Assembly (NCBI RefSeq): GCF_008843165.1 | Contig: NZ_CP044427.1 | Coordinates: 992,001-1,056,000 of the forward strand | DNA length: 64,000 nucleotides | Reading direction: 5' to 3' | From: Ornithinimicrobium pratense | Lineage (GTDB): Bacteria > Actinomycetota > Actinomycetes > Actinomycetales > Dermatophilaceae | Shown here: piece by piece, positions 8,932-17,746 of the stretch | Layout of the letters: every line of letters begins with the position of its first letter | Position numbering within the stretch: position 1 is the first letter of the stretch | The notes under the pieces: model-generated | Database searches by the model: none | What the model was told of the DNA's origin: nothing | What the model saw: only the letters and a program-made list of their open reading frames with translations | Translations under genes and position numbers: made by a program

Positions 8932-10392
8932 GGAGCTGCCCGATCCGCTGAAACTGCCGCCGCCGCTGTAGCCAGACGACGACCCGCCCGAGGAGGGGGC
9001 GCGTGCCTGCTCGACCTCGCTGGTGCCGCGGGAGTGGCCGTTCGTGAAGGCGGCGACGGTGTACCAGGTCCACATCGGGTTGGTCGTGCTGAGGATGGTC
9101 GGCTCGTGGCGGCGCAGCCCGCGTTCCCTGCTCATCGCGTGCTCCATCAGCTTCCGCTCGGACATGGCGTCTAGCCCTTCCGTGACCGCGCCGGCCAGTT
9201 TGTCCAGACAGCCGCTCAGCTCATCGCGCATCTGGCGCAGCTCGTCCAGCGCGTCGTCGGGGGAGACCGCCCGGGACTCCAGGTCCCCCCGCAGCTGGTC
9301 CAGTCGGGTCAGGGCCCGCGAGGCAAACTCCCGCAGCTCCTGCGCCTCGGGCCTCCCGCGCACGTCCTCCATCTCGTCCGAGTCGAGCATGGGCCCGACC
9401 CGCCCCAGGTCCTCGCGGACGGGGGACTCCTGCCGCTGCCACGCCAGGGGCCAGGCCTGGTCGCGGTTGAGGAGGGCGGCGGTGTCGGCGATCACGTCGT
9501 CGAGCCGGTCGAGCTCGCGGGCTTTGTCCCGGTATGCCGTGAGCCGCTCCAGGGAGTCGGCCCGGTTGTAGTGGCGCTCGGGGATGGAGCGGGCCTCGTT
9601 GCCCAGGTCGGTCAGCTCGCGGAAGCCCTGCTGATATTCGTCATACCGCCGCAGCATCAGTCCGCCGTAGCGCGACCCCTCCGGGATGAGCCGGGCGTGC
9701 AGCTCGGTCGTCTCGTAGTCGCGGACCACGTTGGCCATCCGCTCGTCGCCCTCGGCGCGGGCCGCACGGCTGCGACGGGCCCGGTGCAGCCCGACGCCGA
9801 GCCAGGTGCCCGCTCCGCCGAGAACGGCGAGCGAGCCAACGGTGGCGACGGTGATCCCGCCGGTGGTGCGCATGAAGGGGGCGTTCATGCGGTCGGCCGC
9901 CTCCTCGACGCCCACGATGGCTCCCTCTGTCCAGCGGCCGGCGCCCAGGTCGTCCTTGGTGGCGTCCTGGATCGCCATCTGCGCCTCCTCATCGACCGCG
10001 CGGTTCTCACCGAAGTAGGTCCCGACCAGCCTCCCCTCGGGGTCGACGGCGAAGATGTAGAGGTCATCGGCCCACTTCTGCTCATCGCCGCTCAGCCACT
10101 CGGTGCGCGACTCACGGGCGTGGGCGAGCACCGCGTCGTTAAGCGCCCGGTCATCGGTCAACGCCGCCGCCCCGCCTCGATGGGTGAAGACGGCCACGTC
10201 GGTGGGCTCGTGAAAGCGAAGGCCATCGATGCCCTCACGCAGGGTCGGCTCGTGCAGGATCTCCGCCCCGTCGTCCACCACCACCTGGCTCGCAGCGTGC
10301 TCCGGGGCCTGTGCTGCATACAGCCCGACGCCGGTGCCCATCACGCCCAGCGACGCCGCCCCTCCGACCAGGGCTCTCATCAGGTTCGACAT
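8920..10392 (-). CDS. DUF5129 / TPM-like membrane protein
   Basis: I choose the ATG at 10392 (MSNLMRALVGG) over the earlier in-frame start because it begins directly before a hydrophobic anchor; this gives 490 residues. After the anchor comes an extracytoplasmic domain (~35-170) of TPM/YgcG type, with VFTHRGG and a Tyr-phe-Gly-glu segment. A second TM segment follows (GGITVATVGSLAVLGGAGTWLGV), then a long cytoplasmic helical region. The end is a Gly/Ser-rich tail (SSGGSSSGYSGGGSFSGSG), typical of the TPM/DUF5129 group in Micrococcales. The biochemical function is not established. It is transcribed divergently from dedA. Confidence 0.75.
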   Translation of the reverse strand: MSNLMRALVGGAASLGVMGTGVGLYAAQAPEHAASQVVVDDGAEILHEPTLREGIDGLRFHEPTDVAVFTHRGGAAALTDDRALNDAVLAHARESRTEWLSGDEQKWADDLYIFAVDPEGRLVGTYFGENRAVDEEAQMAIQDATKDDLGAGRWTEGAIVGVEEAADRMNAPFMRTTGGITVATVGSLAVLGGAGTWLGVGLHRARRSRAARAEGDERMANVVRDYETTELHARLIPEGSRYGGLMLRRYDEYQQGFRELTDLGNEARSIPERHYNRADSLERLTAYRDKARELDRLDDVIADTAALLNRDQAWPLAWQRQESPVREDLGRVGPMLDSDEMEDVRGRPEAQELREFASRALTRLDQLRGDLESRAVSPDDALDELRQMRDELSGCLDKLAGAVTEGLDAMSERKLMEHAMSRERGLRRHEPTILSTTNPMWTWYTVAAFTNGHSRGTSEVEQARAPSSGGSSSGYSGGGSFSGSGSSSRF

Positions 10393-10544
10393 GCGTGCGT
10401 CTCCGTCTCTCGTGTGCTGCGACCACCGTGTCCACACGGTATGACGTCCTCGACGTGCCCTCGGCTCCGGGCTGGTCAATGCCGCCACTGCGGAGCAGGG
10501 GCGGCAGCGTCAGCGTCAACGACCAAGAGGCGGTGGTGGCAGCA

Positions 10545-10565
10545 GGGCAAGTGTCATACTTGCCC
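10545..10565. promoter_or_regulatory. Perfect inverted repeat over a putative -10, upstream of dedA
   Basis: Eight-base perfect arms GGGCAAGT and ACTTGCCC are separated by five bases. The repeat contains a -10-like CATACT at 10555-10560, 27 nt before the dedA start. Location and symmetry suit an operator; it could also fold as a 5' hairpin. Confidence 0.45.
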
Positions 10566-10586
10566 GGCCCGTGAGGAAGAGGATCC

Positions 10587-11192
10587 ATGATCGAGGCGCT
10601 GAACGCCTTCATCGAGACGCACGCCGACTCGACATGGTTGTTGCCCGTCGTGCTGCTCATCTGCATCCTCGACGGCATTCTGCCGCCCGCGCCCGCCGAG
10701 CCCACGCTGGTGGCACTGGGGGCGGTCGCGGCCGCGGAGGGCCAGCCCAACATCATGGCCCTGATGGCCGTGGCGGCGATCGGCGGCTTCCTGGGGGACA
10801 ACCTCACCTACACCCTCGGCCGGTACACTCGGCTGGGCCGGCTCCGGGAGAGCAGCCGGCCCAAGGTGCGCGCCTTCGTCACCTGGATCAGTCGGCTCCT
10901 GCTGCGACGCGGCGGCATGATCATCATCGCCTGCCGCTACGTGCCGGGCGGCCGCCAGATGGTCAACCTCACCGCGGGCGCCATGGAGTTCCCCCGCCGG
11001 CGGTTCATCCTCTTTGATGGCCTCGCGGTGACCACCTGGGCGGCCTACAACGTCGGCATTGGGGCGCTGGCGGGGAGCTGGCTGGAGGAGCAACCCTTGC
11101 TGGGCGTCCTGGTGGCGCTGATCGCCGCGCTGGTGCTGGGCTGGCTGGTCGAGCGCGGAGTCCAGTGGTGGCGGGACCGCTCCGGGGCATAG
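10587..11192 (+). CDS. DedA-family membrane protein
   Basis: A 201-residue protein preceded by GGAAGAGG. It contains the DedA/SNARE-associated core: an N-terminal re-entrant segment ending in DGILPPAPAEPTL, the GGFLGDNLTYTLGRY motif, and the conserved RYVPGGRQMVNLTAGAMEF loop, where Arg-x-x-Pro-Gly-Gly-Arg is the family signature. Two C-terminal TM segments follow. DedA proteins are inner-membrane transporters/flippases linked to undecaprenyl-phosphate or lipid recycling and envelope homeostasis. The acidic residue near the N-terminus usual for the family (Asp/Glu in DGILPP..E) is present. Specific substrate unknown. Confidence 0.9.
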   Translation: MIEALNAFIETHADSTWLLPVVLLICILDGILPPAPAEPTLVALGAVAAAEGQPNIMALMAVAAIGGFLGDNLTYTLGRYTRLGRLRESSRPKVRAFVTWISRLLLRRGGMIIIACRYVPGGRQMVNLTAGAMEFPRRRFILFDGLAVTTWAAYNVGIGALAGSWLEEQPLLGVLVALIAALVLGWLVERGVQWWRDRSGA

Positions 11193-11336
11193 GTCCCTCT
11201 CCACCCGGACTCCACGCGTCGAGCCTCCCCCACGGACGGTTGATGCGCAGTATGTTCTCGGCACCGCGGACCCGTGGCAGCGACGCCCACGGGCCGGGAG
11301 TCCACGATTCTTCGTCCACATTCCAGGAGTGCACCC

Positions 11337-12719
11337 ATGTCAGCAGCTGCGCCAGAGACTCGGGGGAAGTCCGCCCCGCTCGCCCGGGTGATGCGCCCGG
11401 TGAACTCCCTCGTAGAGCGGTTCATCCCCAGCGCGTTCGTCTTCGCCGTCGTGCTGACCTTCGTCGTGGCTATCGCGGCCCTGCTGCTCACCGACGCCGG
11501 GCCGGTCGAGGTCATCACCGGCTGGGGCGACGGCCTGGCCGGGCTGCTGGCCTTCATGACTCAGATGGCGCTGATCCTCCTCCTGGGCCACACGCTGGCC
11601 AACACCGGCCCGGTGCGCAAGCTGCTCACCCGGCTGGGTGGGGTGCCGAAGACGGTGCTGCAGGCCTACCTGTTCGTCTTCGTCATCGCCTCCCTCGCCT
11701 CGCTCATCACCTGGGGGCTAGGCCTCGTCGTGGGTGTCCTGCTCGCCAAGGAGGTGGCCGCCCAGGGCCGGGAGCGTGGTCTGCGCCTGCACTTCCCGAT
11801 GCTGGTGGCAGCCGGCTACTCCGGTTACGTGATCTGGCACATGGGCTACTCGGCCTCGGGCCCCCTCACCGCGGCCACCGAGGGCTCCTTCATCGCCGAG
11901 CAGCTGGGCCGGACCATCCCCGTCGGCGAGACGATCTTCACGTGGTGGAACATCGCCGCAGCCGTCGCGACGATCATTGTCGTCGGCATCGCCCTGGCCC
12001 TCGTGGCACCGCGTGAGGGCGAGCAGGTCATCGAGCTGGACTTCGACGCACGGGACTCCCACAACGTGGACCTGGACGACGAGGTCGTGACGCCGGCGGA
12101 CCGGGTCGACGCAAGCCGGGTGGTGACCCTGCTGGTGGGCCTGGCCCTGGCCACCTACCTGGTGCTGCATTTCGCCAACGGTGGGAAGCTGACCCTCGAC
12201 ATCGTCAACTGGACCTTCCTGGCGCTGATCCTCCTGCTGGTGCGCAACACCTTCGAGCTGATCGCGCTGATCAAGAACGCGGCATCCAACGTCGGGGAGA
12301 TCCTCCTGCAGTTCCCGCTGTACGCCGGGATCATGGGGATCATGGCCACGACCGGCCTCATCACCATCTTCTCCGACTGGGTGGTCAGCATCGCCAACCC
12401 GACCACGTTCGGCGTGCTCGCGTTCCTGTCGGCGGGTGTGGTGAATTTCTTCGTCCCCTCCGGGGGCGGGCAGTTCGCTGTGCAGAGCCCGGTCATGCTG
12501 GACGCCGCCGAGCGACTGGGTGTGGACCCCGCCGTGGCGATCATGGCGATCGCCTACGGCGACCAGTGGACCAACATGATCCAGCCGTTCTGGGCGCTGC
12601 CGGTGCTGGCGATCGCCAGCCTGAAGATGCGCGACATCCTCGGCTACACGATGGTGACCCTGATCGCCTCCGGGATCGTCTTCGCCGCCGTCCTGCTGCT
12701 CCTCGGTCTCGGGGTCTAG
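11337..12719 (+). CDS. AtoE-family short-chain fatty acid transporter
   Basis: The 460-residue start is the ATG after CAGGAGTGCACCC. It is a polytopic protein of about ten TM segments with hallmark AtoE/SCFA-transporter segments: GWGDGLAGLLAFMTQMALILLLGHTLANT, ending in conserved GDQWTNMIQPFWALP. The hydrophobic pattern and GVVNFFVPSGGGQ(W/F) motif fit TIGR00366-type transporters, which import short-chain fatty acids such as acetoacetate or butyrate. It is monocistronic; no CoA-transferase or thiolase neighbours are visible, so the substrate is family-level only. A bidirectional hairpin lies just downstream. Confidence 0.85.
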   Translation: MSAAAPETRGKSAPLARVMRPVNSLVERFIPSAFVFAVVLTFVVAIAALLLTDAGPVEVITGWGDGLAGLLAFMTQMALILLLGHTLANTGPVRKLLTRLGGVPKTVLQAYLFVFVIASLASLITWGLGLVVGVLLAKEVAAQGRERGLRLHFPMLVAAGYSGYVIWHMGYSASGPLTAATEGSFIAEQLGRTIPVGETIFTWWNIAAAVATIIVVGIALALVAPREGEQVIELDFDARDSHNVDLDDEVVTPADRVDASRVVTLLVGLALATYLVLHFANGGKLTLDIVNWTFLALILLLVRNTFELIALIKNAASNVGEILLQFPLYAGIMGIMATTGLITIFSDWVVSIANPTTFGVLAFLSAGVVNFFVPSGGGQFAVQSPVMLDAAERLGVDPAVAIMAIAYGDQWTNMIQPFWALPVLAIASLKMRDILGYTMVTLIASGIVFAAVLLLLGLGV

Positions 12720-12731
12720 GGAGGGTCACGG

Positions 12732-12749
12732 CTGAGGCTCTCGCCTCAG
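12732..12749. terminator. Bidirectional terminator hairpin between convergent genes
   Basis: Seven-base perfect arms CTGAGGC/GCCTCAG with a 4-nt loop, directly after the AtoE stop and overlapping the stop of the convergent ROK gene. Confidence 0.55.
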
Positions 12750-13915
12750 GCCACGCTCGCGCTCGCGGCCTCGATCGCCTCGGGTGACAGCGCGTGGTCG
12801 ATGGCAAGGAACGCTGCGCCGAGCACGCCGGCGTGTGCTCCGGCGCGTGAGGCGACGACCTGCAGGTGCTGGGTGGCGAGCGGCAGGGAGCGCTGGTAGA
12901 CGACCTCACGGATCCCTGCCAGCAGGTGCTCGCCGGCGTCGGCCAGGCGCCCGCCGATGACGACGACCGAGGGGTTGAGGAGGTTGACGGACGTCGCCAC
13001 CACCTCGCCGATGTCGCGGCCGGCTTGGCGCACGACCTGCAGCGCGTCGCGATCGCCCTGGCGGACCAGGTCGATGACGTCCTGCGTGGTCGCCGCCTGC
13101 ACCTGGAGCTCCCGCAGGCCCGCAGCCAGCGCCGGCCCGGCGGCCACCGCCTCCAGACAACCCTCGTTGCCGCAGCGGCACAGCACGCCGTCTGCACCCG
13201 CCACCCGCACGTGTCCCAGGTCGCCGGCCGTGCCCTGGGCTCCACGCTGCAGTTGATTGCCGGAGATGATGCCCGCGCCGATGCCGGTCGCCACCTTGAG
13301 GAAGATGAGGTTGGGCACGTCGGGCAGGTGGGTGCGCTGCTCGCCCAGCGCCATGATGTTGACGTCGTTGTCGATGAGCACCGGCACAGGAAAGGTGCGC
13401 TGCAGGTGGGCCGGCACGTCATGCCGGTCCCAGCCCGGCATGATCGGCGGGTTGATCGGGCGGCCCGTGGAGTGCTCGACCGGCCCGGGCAGACCGATCC
13501 CCATCGCGATCAGGTCGCGCACCGGCCGCTTCGCCCGGGCCAGGAGGTCCTCGACTGCACCCGCCACCCAGGCCAGCACGACATCAGGGCCGTCGGCGAT
13601 GTCCAGTGCTGCGCGGATCTCGGCGAGCACTGTGCCGGCCAGATCGGTCAGGGCGGCGACGGCGTGCGTGGCGCCGAGGTCGACGGCCGCCACGACGCGC
13701 GCGGAGGGATTCATCGCGAACAACGACGGAGGTCGGCCGCCGGTCGACCTCGCACCGCCGTGGGGGATGACCAGACCCAGGCGCAGCAGCACCTCGATCC
13801 GCGCGGCGACGGTCGAGCGGGCCAGCCCCATGGCCTCGGCCAACTGCGCCTTCGTCCGTGGATGGCCGTCGCGCAGAAGCTCGAAGACGTCGCTGGTCTG
13901 CACGGGCGCAGTCAA
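12746..13915 (-). CDS. ROK-family transcriptional repressor
   Basis: A 389-residue protein with a probable TTG start; a GTG four codons in is an alternative. Residues ~5-65 form a winged HTH (VFELLRDGHPRTKAQLAEAMGLARSTV). A ROK sugar-kinase-like domain follows: VAAVDLGATHAVAAL, MGIGLPGPVE, VLIDNDVNIMALGEQ, and the zinc-binding block GDLGHVRVAG...CRCGNEGCLE with the CxCGxxGCxE ligands. It is divergent from the sugar ABC operon 83 nt away. The simplest reading is a repressor of that operon, relieved by the transported sugar or a derivative. Confidence 0.9.
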   Translation of the reverse strand: MTAPVQTSDVFELLRDGHPRTKAQLAEAMGLARSTVAARIEVLLRLGLVIPHGGARSTGGRPPSLFAMNPSARVVAAVDLGATHAVAALTDLAGTVLAEIRAALDIADGPDVVLAWVAGAVEDLLARAKRPVRDLIAMGIGLPGPVEHSTGRPINPPIMPGWDRHDVPAHLQRTFPVPVLIDNDVNIMALGEQRTHLPDVPNLIFLKVATGIGAGIISGNQLQRGAQGTAGDLGHVRVAGADGVLCRCGNEGCLEAVAAGPALAAGLRELQVQAATTQDVIDLVRQGDRDALQVVRQAGRDIGEVVATSVNLLNPSVVVIGGRLADAGEHLLAGIREVVYQRSLPLATQHLQVVASRAGAHAGVLGAAFLAIDHALSPEAIEAASASVA

Positions 13916-13927
13916 TCACGCAGTACT

Positions 13928-13998
13928 TAGTCACGTCCAGTGCTCAACTTCTGCATGCCTCTCGACAAAAGTGCTCGGACCATGCCATAGTCACTGTC
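13928..13998 (+). promoter_or_regulatory. Promoter/operator of the sugar ABC operon, apparently leaderless
   Basis: A -35-like TCGACA (13962-13967) and -10-like CATAGT (13986-13991), 18 nt apart, place the transcript start at about the GTG start codon (13999). There is no Shine-Dalgarno, consistent with a leaderless mRNA. Two direct repeats frame the promoter: TAGTCAC at 13928 and 13988, and AGTGCTC at 13939 and 13970. These are candidate ROK-regulator sites. Confidence 0.5.
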
Positions 13999-15549
13999 GT
14001 GACGAACGACGACGACGTCGCCCCCGACGCTGCACCGCCGCACGCGACCGCGAGCACTCCTCCCGTGCTGCGCGCCCGCGGCCTCACCAAGCGGTTCTTC
14101 GGCAACGCCGTGCTCCAGGACGTCGACCTGGACCTGCATCCCGGCCAGGTCCACGGCCTGGTCGGCGAGAACGGTGCCGGCAAGTCCACGCTGATGAAGC
14201 TGCTCGCCGGCGTGCACCACCCCGACGGCGGCACCATCGAGATGCTGGGCCAGACCCGCTCCTTCAGCCACCCCGTCCAGGCGCAGCAGTCCGGTCTGTC
14301 GACCGTCTTCCAGGAGTTCAACCTGCTGCCGGACCGCACGGTCGCCGAGAATGTCTACCTCGGTCGGGAGCCCCGCAGCGGACCGCTCGTCGACACCCGC
14401 CGCATGCACCGCGACACCGCCGCCCTCCTCGACGGTCTCGGCGTGACGGGGCTGTCGCCGAGCCGGACCGCGCGTTCGCTGTCGGTCGCCGAGCAGCAGA
14501 TCGTCGAGATCGCCAAGGCGGTCAGCTACGACGCCCGGATCATCTCGATGGACGAGCCGACCGCCGCGCTCGCCGGCCACGAGGTCGACCTGCTCTACCG
14601 CATCATCTCGCGCCTGCTCGAGCGTGACGTCGCGATCCTCTACGTCTCCCACCGGCTCAAGGAGATCTTCGACCTCTGCGACACGATCACCGTCCTTAAG
14701 GACGGCCGCCAGGTGACCACGCAGCCGGCGGCGGAGCTGGACGAGGCCGCCCTCGTGCGGCTCATGGTCGGCCGCCCCATCTCCTCCTTCTTCCCCGACG
14801 CGATCCCCGGCACCACCCTCGGGGAGGAGCTGCTCACCCTCAGCGGCGCGGGCAACGGGTATGTGGACGGCGTAGACCTGAGCGTGCGCGCCGGTGAGAT
14901 CGTCGGCCTGGCGGGTCTGCAGGGCTCCGGGCGCACCGAGCTCGTCGAGAGCATCTTCGGGGTCCACCCCTTCACCCGCGGCACCATGACCCTGCGCGAC
15001 CGGACGGTGCGCACCACCTCACCCCGCCAGGCGATCCGCCAGGGTCTGGCACTGGTGACCGAGGACCGCAAGGCCAAGGGGCTGGCGCTCAACCAGTCGA
15101 TCCTGGACAACGCCCTGGGCGTGGTCCGCGCCGTCCTCCCCGGACGGGCGGCCCGCACCCGCGCCGACATGCCCGGCATCCTGTCCTCGCTCGAGGTCGC
15201 CGCCCGCTCGCTCGGGCAAGAGGTCCAGTTCCTCTCCGGCGGCAACCAGCAGAAGGTCGTCCTGGCGCGCTGGCTCAGCACCGACCCGGCGGTCATCCTC
15301 ATGGACGAACCGACCCGCGGCATCGACGTGGGCGCCAAGCACGCGATCTACGAGCTGCTGCGCCAGCTCGCCCACCGCGGTGTCGGCGTGCTCATGGTCT
15401 CCAGCGACCTGCCCGAGGTCATCGGCCTGTCCGACCGGATCCTGGTGATGCGCGACGGCCGGCTCGCCGGTGAGCTGCCCGCGGGCAGCTCCGAGGAGGA
15501 CGTCCTCGCGCTGGGCACCGGGGTTGGCGAGGAGGTGCGCAGCGCATGA
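13999..15549 (+). CDS. Sugar ABC transporter ATP-binding protein (RbsA/MglA type)
   Basis: A 516-residue protein; I choose GTG 13999 because the upstream in-frame region is the ROK promoter. It has two ATPase cassettes. The first has GENGAGKST, an LSVAEQQ signature and ISMDEPTAAL. The second has the degenerate P-loop GLQGSGRTE, LSGGNQQKVVLARW and ILMDEPTRGID. This asymmetric double cassette is the RbsA/MglA/XylG layout of CUT2 importers. It energises the two permeases that follow; its stop overlaps permease 1 (ATGA). Confidence 0.93.
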   Translation: MTNDDDVAPDAAPPHATASTPPVLRARGLTKRFFGNAVLQDVDLDLHPGQVHGLVGENGAGKSTLMKLLAGVHHPDGGTIEMLGQTRSFSHPVQAQQSGLSTVFQEFNLLPDRTVAENVYLGREPRSGPLVDTRRMHRDTAALLDGLGVTGLSPSRTARSLSVAEQQIVEIAKAVSYDARIISMDEPTAALAGHEVDLLYRIISRLLERDVAILYVSHRLKEIFDLCDTITVLKDGRQVTTQPAAELDEAALVRLMVGRPISSFFPDAIPGTTLGEELLTLSGAGNGYVDGVDLSVRAGEIVGLAGLQGSGRTELVESIFGVHPFTRGTMTLRDRTVRTTSPRQAIRQGLALVTEDRKAKGLALNQSILDNALGVVRAVLPGRAARTRADMPGILSSLEVAARSLGQEVQFLSGGNQQKVVLARWLSTDPAVILMDEPTRGIDVGAKHAIYELLRQLAHRGVGVLMVSSDLPEVIGLSDRILVMRDGRLAGELPAGSSEEDVLALGTGVGEEVRSA

Positions 15550-16577
15550 CCACCTTCCAGCAGGGGCGCCTCGCCCGGGCACCGATCACCTCGACCGGCA
15601 TTGTCTTCATCGTGCTGGCCCTCGCGCTCGTGGCCGGCGCCGTGCTCACCGCGACCGCCGGACGCAACTTCCTCAGCCCCGGCAACGTCTCGGCGATCTT
15701 GACCGGCACGAGCATCCTGGGGTTCGTCGCCATCGGCCAGACCTTGGTCATCCTCGGCGGCAGCCTGGACCTGTCCGTGCCCTACGTCGTCAGCCTCAGC
15801 AGCCTCGTGGCCGGCGTGACCATGGCCGGCCAGTCGGGCAACATCCCGCTCGCGGTCGTCCTGGCCCTCGGCGTCTCAGCCCTGATCGGGCTGGTCAACG
15901 GCCTGGTCGTCAGCGTGCTCCACGTCCACGGCTTCATCGCGACACTGGGGATGGGGCTCATCCTCGCTGGCTACCTGGGCAGCAACTACAAGGGGTCCGC
16001 CGGGTCTGCGCCACGCGACTTCCGCCTCATCGGCGCCACGAACATCGGCCCGGTCCCGGTCTCGACCCTCATCATGCTGGCCTGCGCGGCCCTGGTCATC
16101 CTGCTCCTGCGCCGCACCCGTGTCGGCCACCACCTGTATGCCGTGGGCGGCAACCCGCAGGTCGCTCGGCTCAGCGGGCTGCGCACCGCGCCGCCGGTGA
16201 TCCTGGCCCACGTGCTCTGCTCGATGCTGGCCGGGGTGGCCGGCCTGCTCCTGCTGGCGCGCCTGTCCGTGGGCAGCCCCACCATCGGCAGCCAGGGCGG
16301 ATACGACCTGATGTCGATCGCCGCCGTCGTCCTGGGCGGCACGGTCCTGGCCGGCGGCAAGGGCAACGTCCTGGGCACCCTCGGCGGTGTTGCCATCTTC
16401 GCGGTCATGGACAACGTCATGGGCGTGCTCGAGGTCAACTCGTTCCTGCGCGACGTCGTCCGCGGCCTCGTCATCGTCCTGGCCGTCGCCGTCTACGCCC
16501 GGCGCAACATGGACCGGCGACCGGCTCGCTTCGGCGCCCAAGGCGCCGACCGCCGGGTCGCGGAGGAGGTCGCGTGA
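15546..16577 (+). CDS. Sugar ABC transporter permease 1 (RbsC type)
   Basis: A 343-residue polytopic protein of the BPD_transp_2/RbsC family with about eight to ten TM segments. Conserved blocks include GFVAIGQTLVILGGSLDLSV, GFIATLGMGLILAGY, the YAVGGNPQVARLSGL loop that contacts the ATPase, and DLMSIAAVVLGGTVLAGGKG near the end. It is coupled by an ATGA overlap to the ATPase gene and by GTGA to permease 2. A CUT2 importer with two different permeases implies a heterodimeric membrane channel. Confidence 0.92.
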   Translation: MTTFQQGRLARAPITSTGIVFIVLALALVAGAVLTATAGRNFLSPGNVSAILTGTSILGFVAIGQTLVILGGSLDLSVPYVVSLSSLVAGVTMAGQSGNIPLAVVLALGVSALIGLVNGLVVSVLHVHGFIATLGMGLILAGYLGSNYKGSAGSAPRDFRLIGATNIGPVPVSTLIMLACAALVILLLRRTRVGHHLYAVGGNPQVARLSGLRTAPPVILAHVLCSMLAGVAGLLLLARLSVGSPTIGSQGGYDLMSIAAVVLGGTVLAGGKGNVLGTLGGVAIFAVMDNVMGVLEVNSFLRDVVRGLVIVLAVAVYARRNMDRRPARFGAQGADRRVAEEVA

Positions 16578-17746
16578 GCACCCAGACCATCACCTCGCAG
16601 GCCGGCGGCCGCCGGCACGAGCTGCCGCTGCACGAGGGCGGCGTGCTCGGCCGGTTCGGCCGCACGCTCGTGACGCCCGGCGGCGCCGTCTTCGTCCTCG
16701 TCGTACTGCTGCTGGCCGCAGTGGTCAGCGCCAACCCCAGCTTCGGCGAGCCCGGCTCGCTCATCCGCTTCATCGGCCGCACGGCCCCGATCGCGATTGC
16801 GGCGATCGGGCAGTACTTCGTCATCGTCTCCGGCGAGTTCGACCTGTCGATGGGCTCGGTCGTGGCCATGCAGGTGGTCCTCGCGGGCAACCTCATCGGC
16901 CAGGACGAGTCGCGCATCCTGCCGGTGATGCTGCTCATGGTCGCCCTCGGTGCGCTCGTCGGCATCATCAACGGGCTGGCGACCACGATCCTGAAGGTGC
17001 CCAGCTTCATCGTCACCCTCGGCATGATGCTGGCGCTGTCCGGCCTGGTCCTTTACCTCACCGGCGGCGCCGCCACCGGCAACCCGGTCGACAGCTTCCG
17101 GCAGATCGGCCGCGGAGGCATCCGCGACGTCCCGGTCCTTGACATCATTCCCTACCCGGCGATCATCCTCCTCGTCGTCGCCCTCGGCGCCGTGTGGCTC
17201 ATGCGCCGACCCTTCGGCCGGACCCTGGTGGCCACCGGGGACAACCCTGAGGCCGCCCGCCTGTCCGGCGCCTCCGTGTGGTGGGTCAAGACCCGCGCCT
17301 TCGTGCTGTCCTCCCTCGCCGCGACCGTCTCCGGGATCATCCTCGTCGGGTATGCCGGGGTGCACCCCTCGGTGGGCAGCGGTTACGAGTTCACCGCGAT
17401 CACCGCGGTCGTCATCGGCGGGGTCGTCCTCGGCGGCGGCCGCGGATGGGTGCTCTCGGCCGCGGCCGGGGCCTTCGCCCTGGAACTGCTCTTCACCCTG
17501 CTGAACTTCCTGGGTGTCGCCTCGACCTGGCGGCCCACCGTGCAGGGCGTGATCATCATCCTCGCCGTCGCCGCGTCCGCCCGGGTATGGAGCGGCGTCC
17601 GGCGCCCCGACAAGGGCCTGCTGAACCGGCATACCGGAAACTCCGACGAGCCCGACGCCCCCAACGAGCCCGACGCCCCCGACCGCAGCTCAACCTCTAC
17701 TACCACCACCACGCCCACCCCGGGCACGACAACAGGAGAGAACTGA
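16574..17746 (+). CDS. Sugar ABC transporter permease 2 (RbsC type)
   Basis: A 390-residue RbsC-family permease starting at a GTG inside the stop of permease 1. Family blocks are seen: GQYFVIVSGEFDLSMGS, FIVTLGMMLALSGL, VATGDNPEAARLSGASVW and FTAITAVVIGGVVLGGGRG. The last ~50 residues form a Pro/Asp/Thr-rich cytoplasmic tail (repeated DAPNEPDAP, then a Thr run), unlike permease 1. The stop overlaps the binding-protein start as TGATG. It is the expected heterodimer partner of permease 1. Confidence 0.92.
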   Translation: MSTQTITSQAGGRRHELPLHEGGVLGRFGRTLVTPGGAVFVLVVLLLAAVVSANPSFGEPGSLIRFIGRTAPIAIAAIGQYFVIVSGEFDLSMGSVVAMQVVLAGNLIGQDESRILPVMLLMVALGALVGIINGLATTILKVPSFIVTLGMMLALSGLVLYLTGGAATGNPVDSFRQIGRGGIRDVPVLDIIPYPAIILLVVALGAVWLMRRPFGRTLVATGDNPEAARLSGASVWWVKTRAFVLSSLAATVSGIILVGYAGVHPSVGSGYEFTAITAVVIGGVVLGGGRGWVLSAAAGAFALELLFTLLNFLGVASTWRPTVQGVIIILAVAASARVWSGVRRPDKGLLNRHTGNSDEPDAPNEPDAPDRSSTSTTTTTPTPGTTTGEN

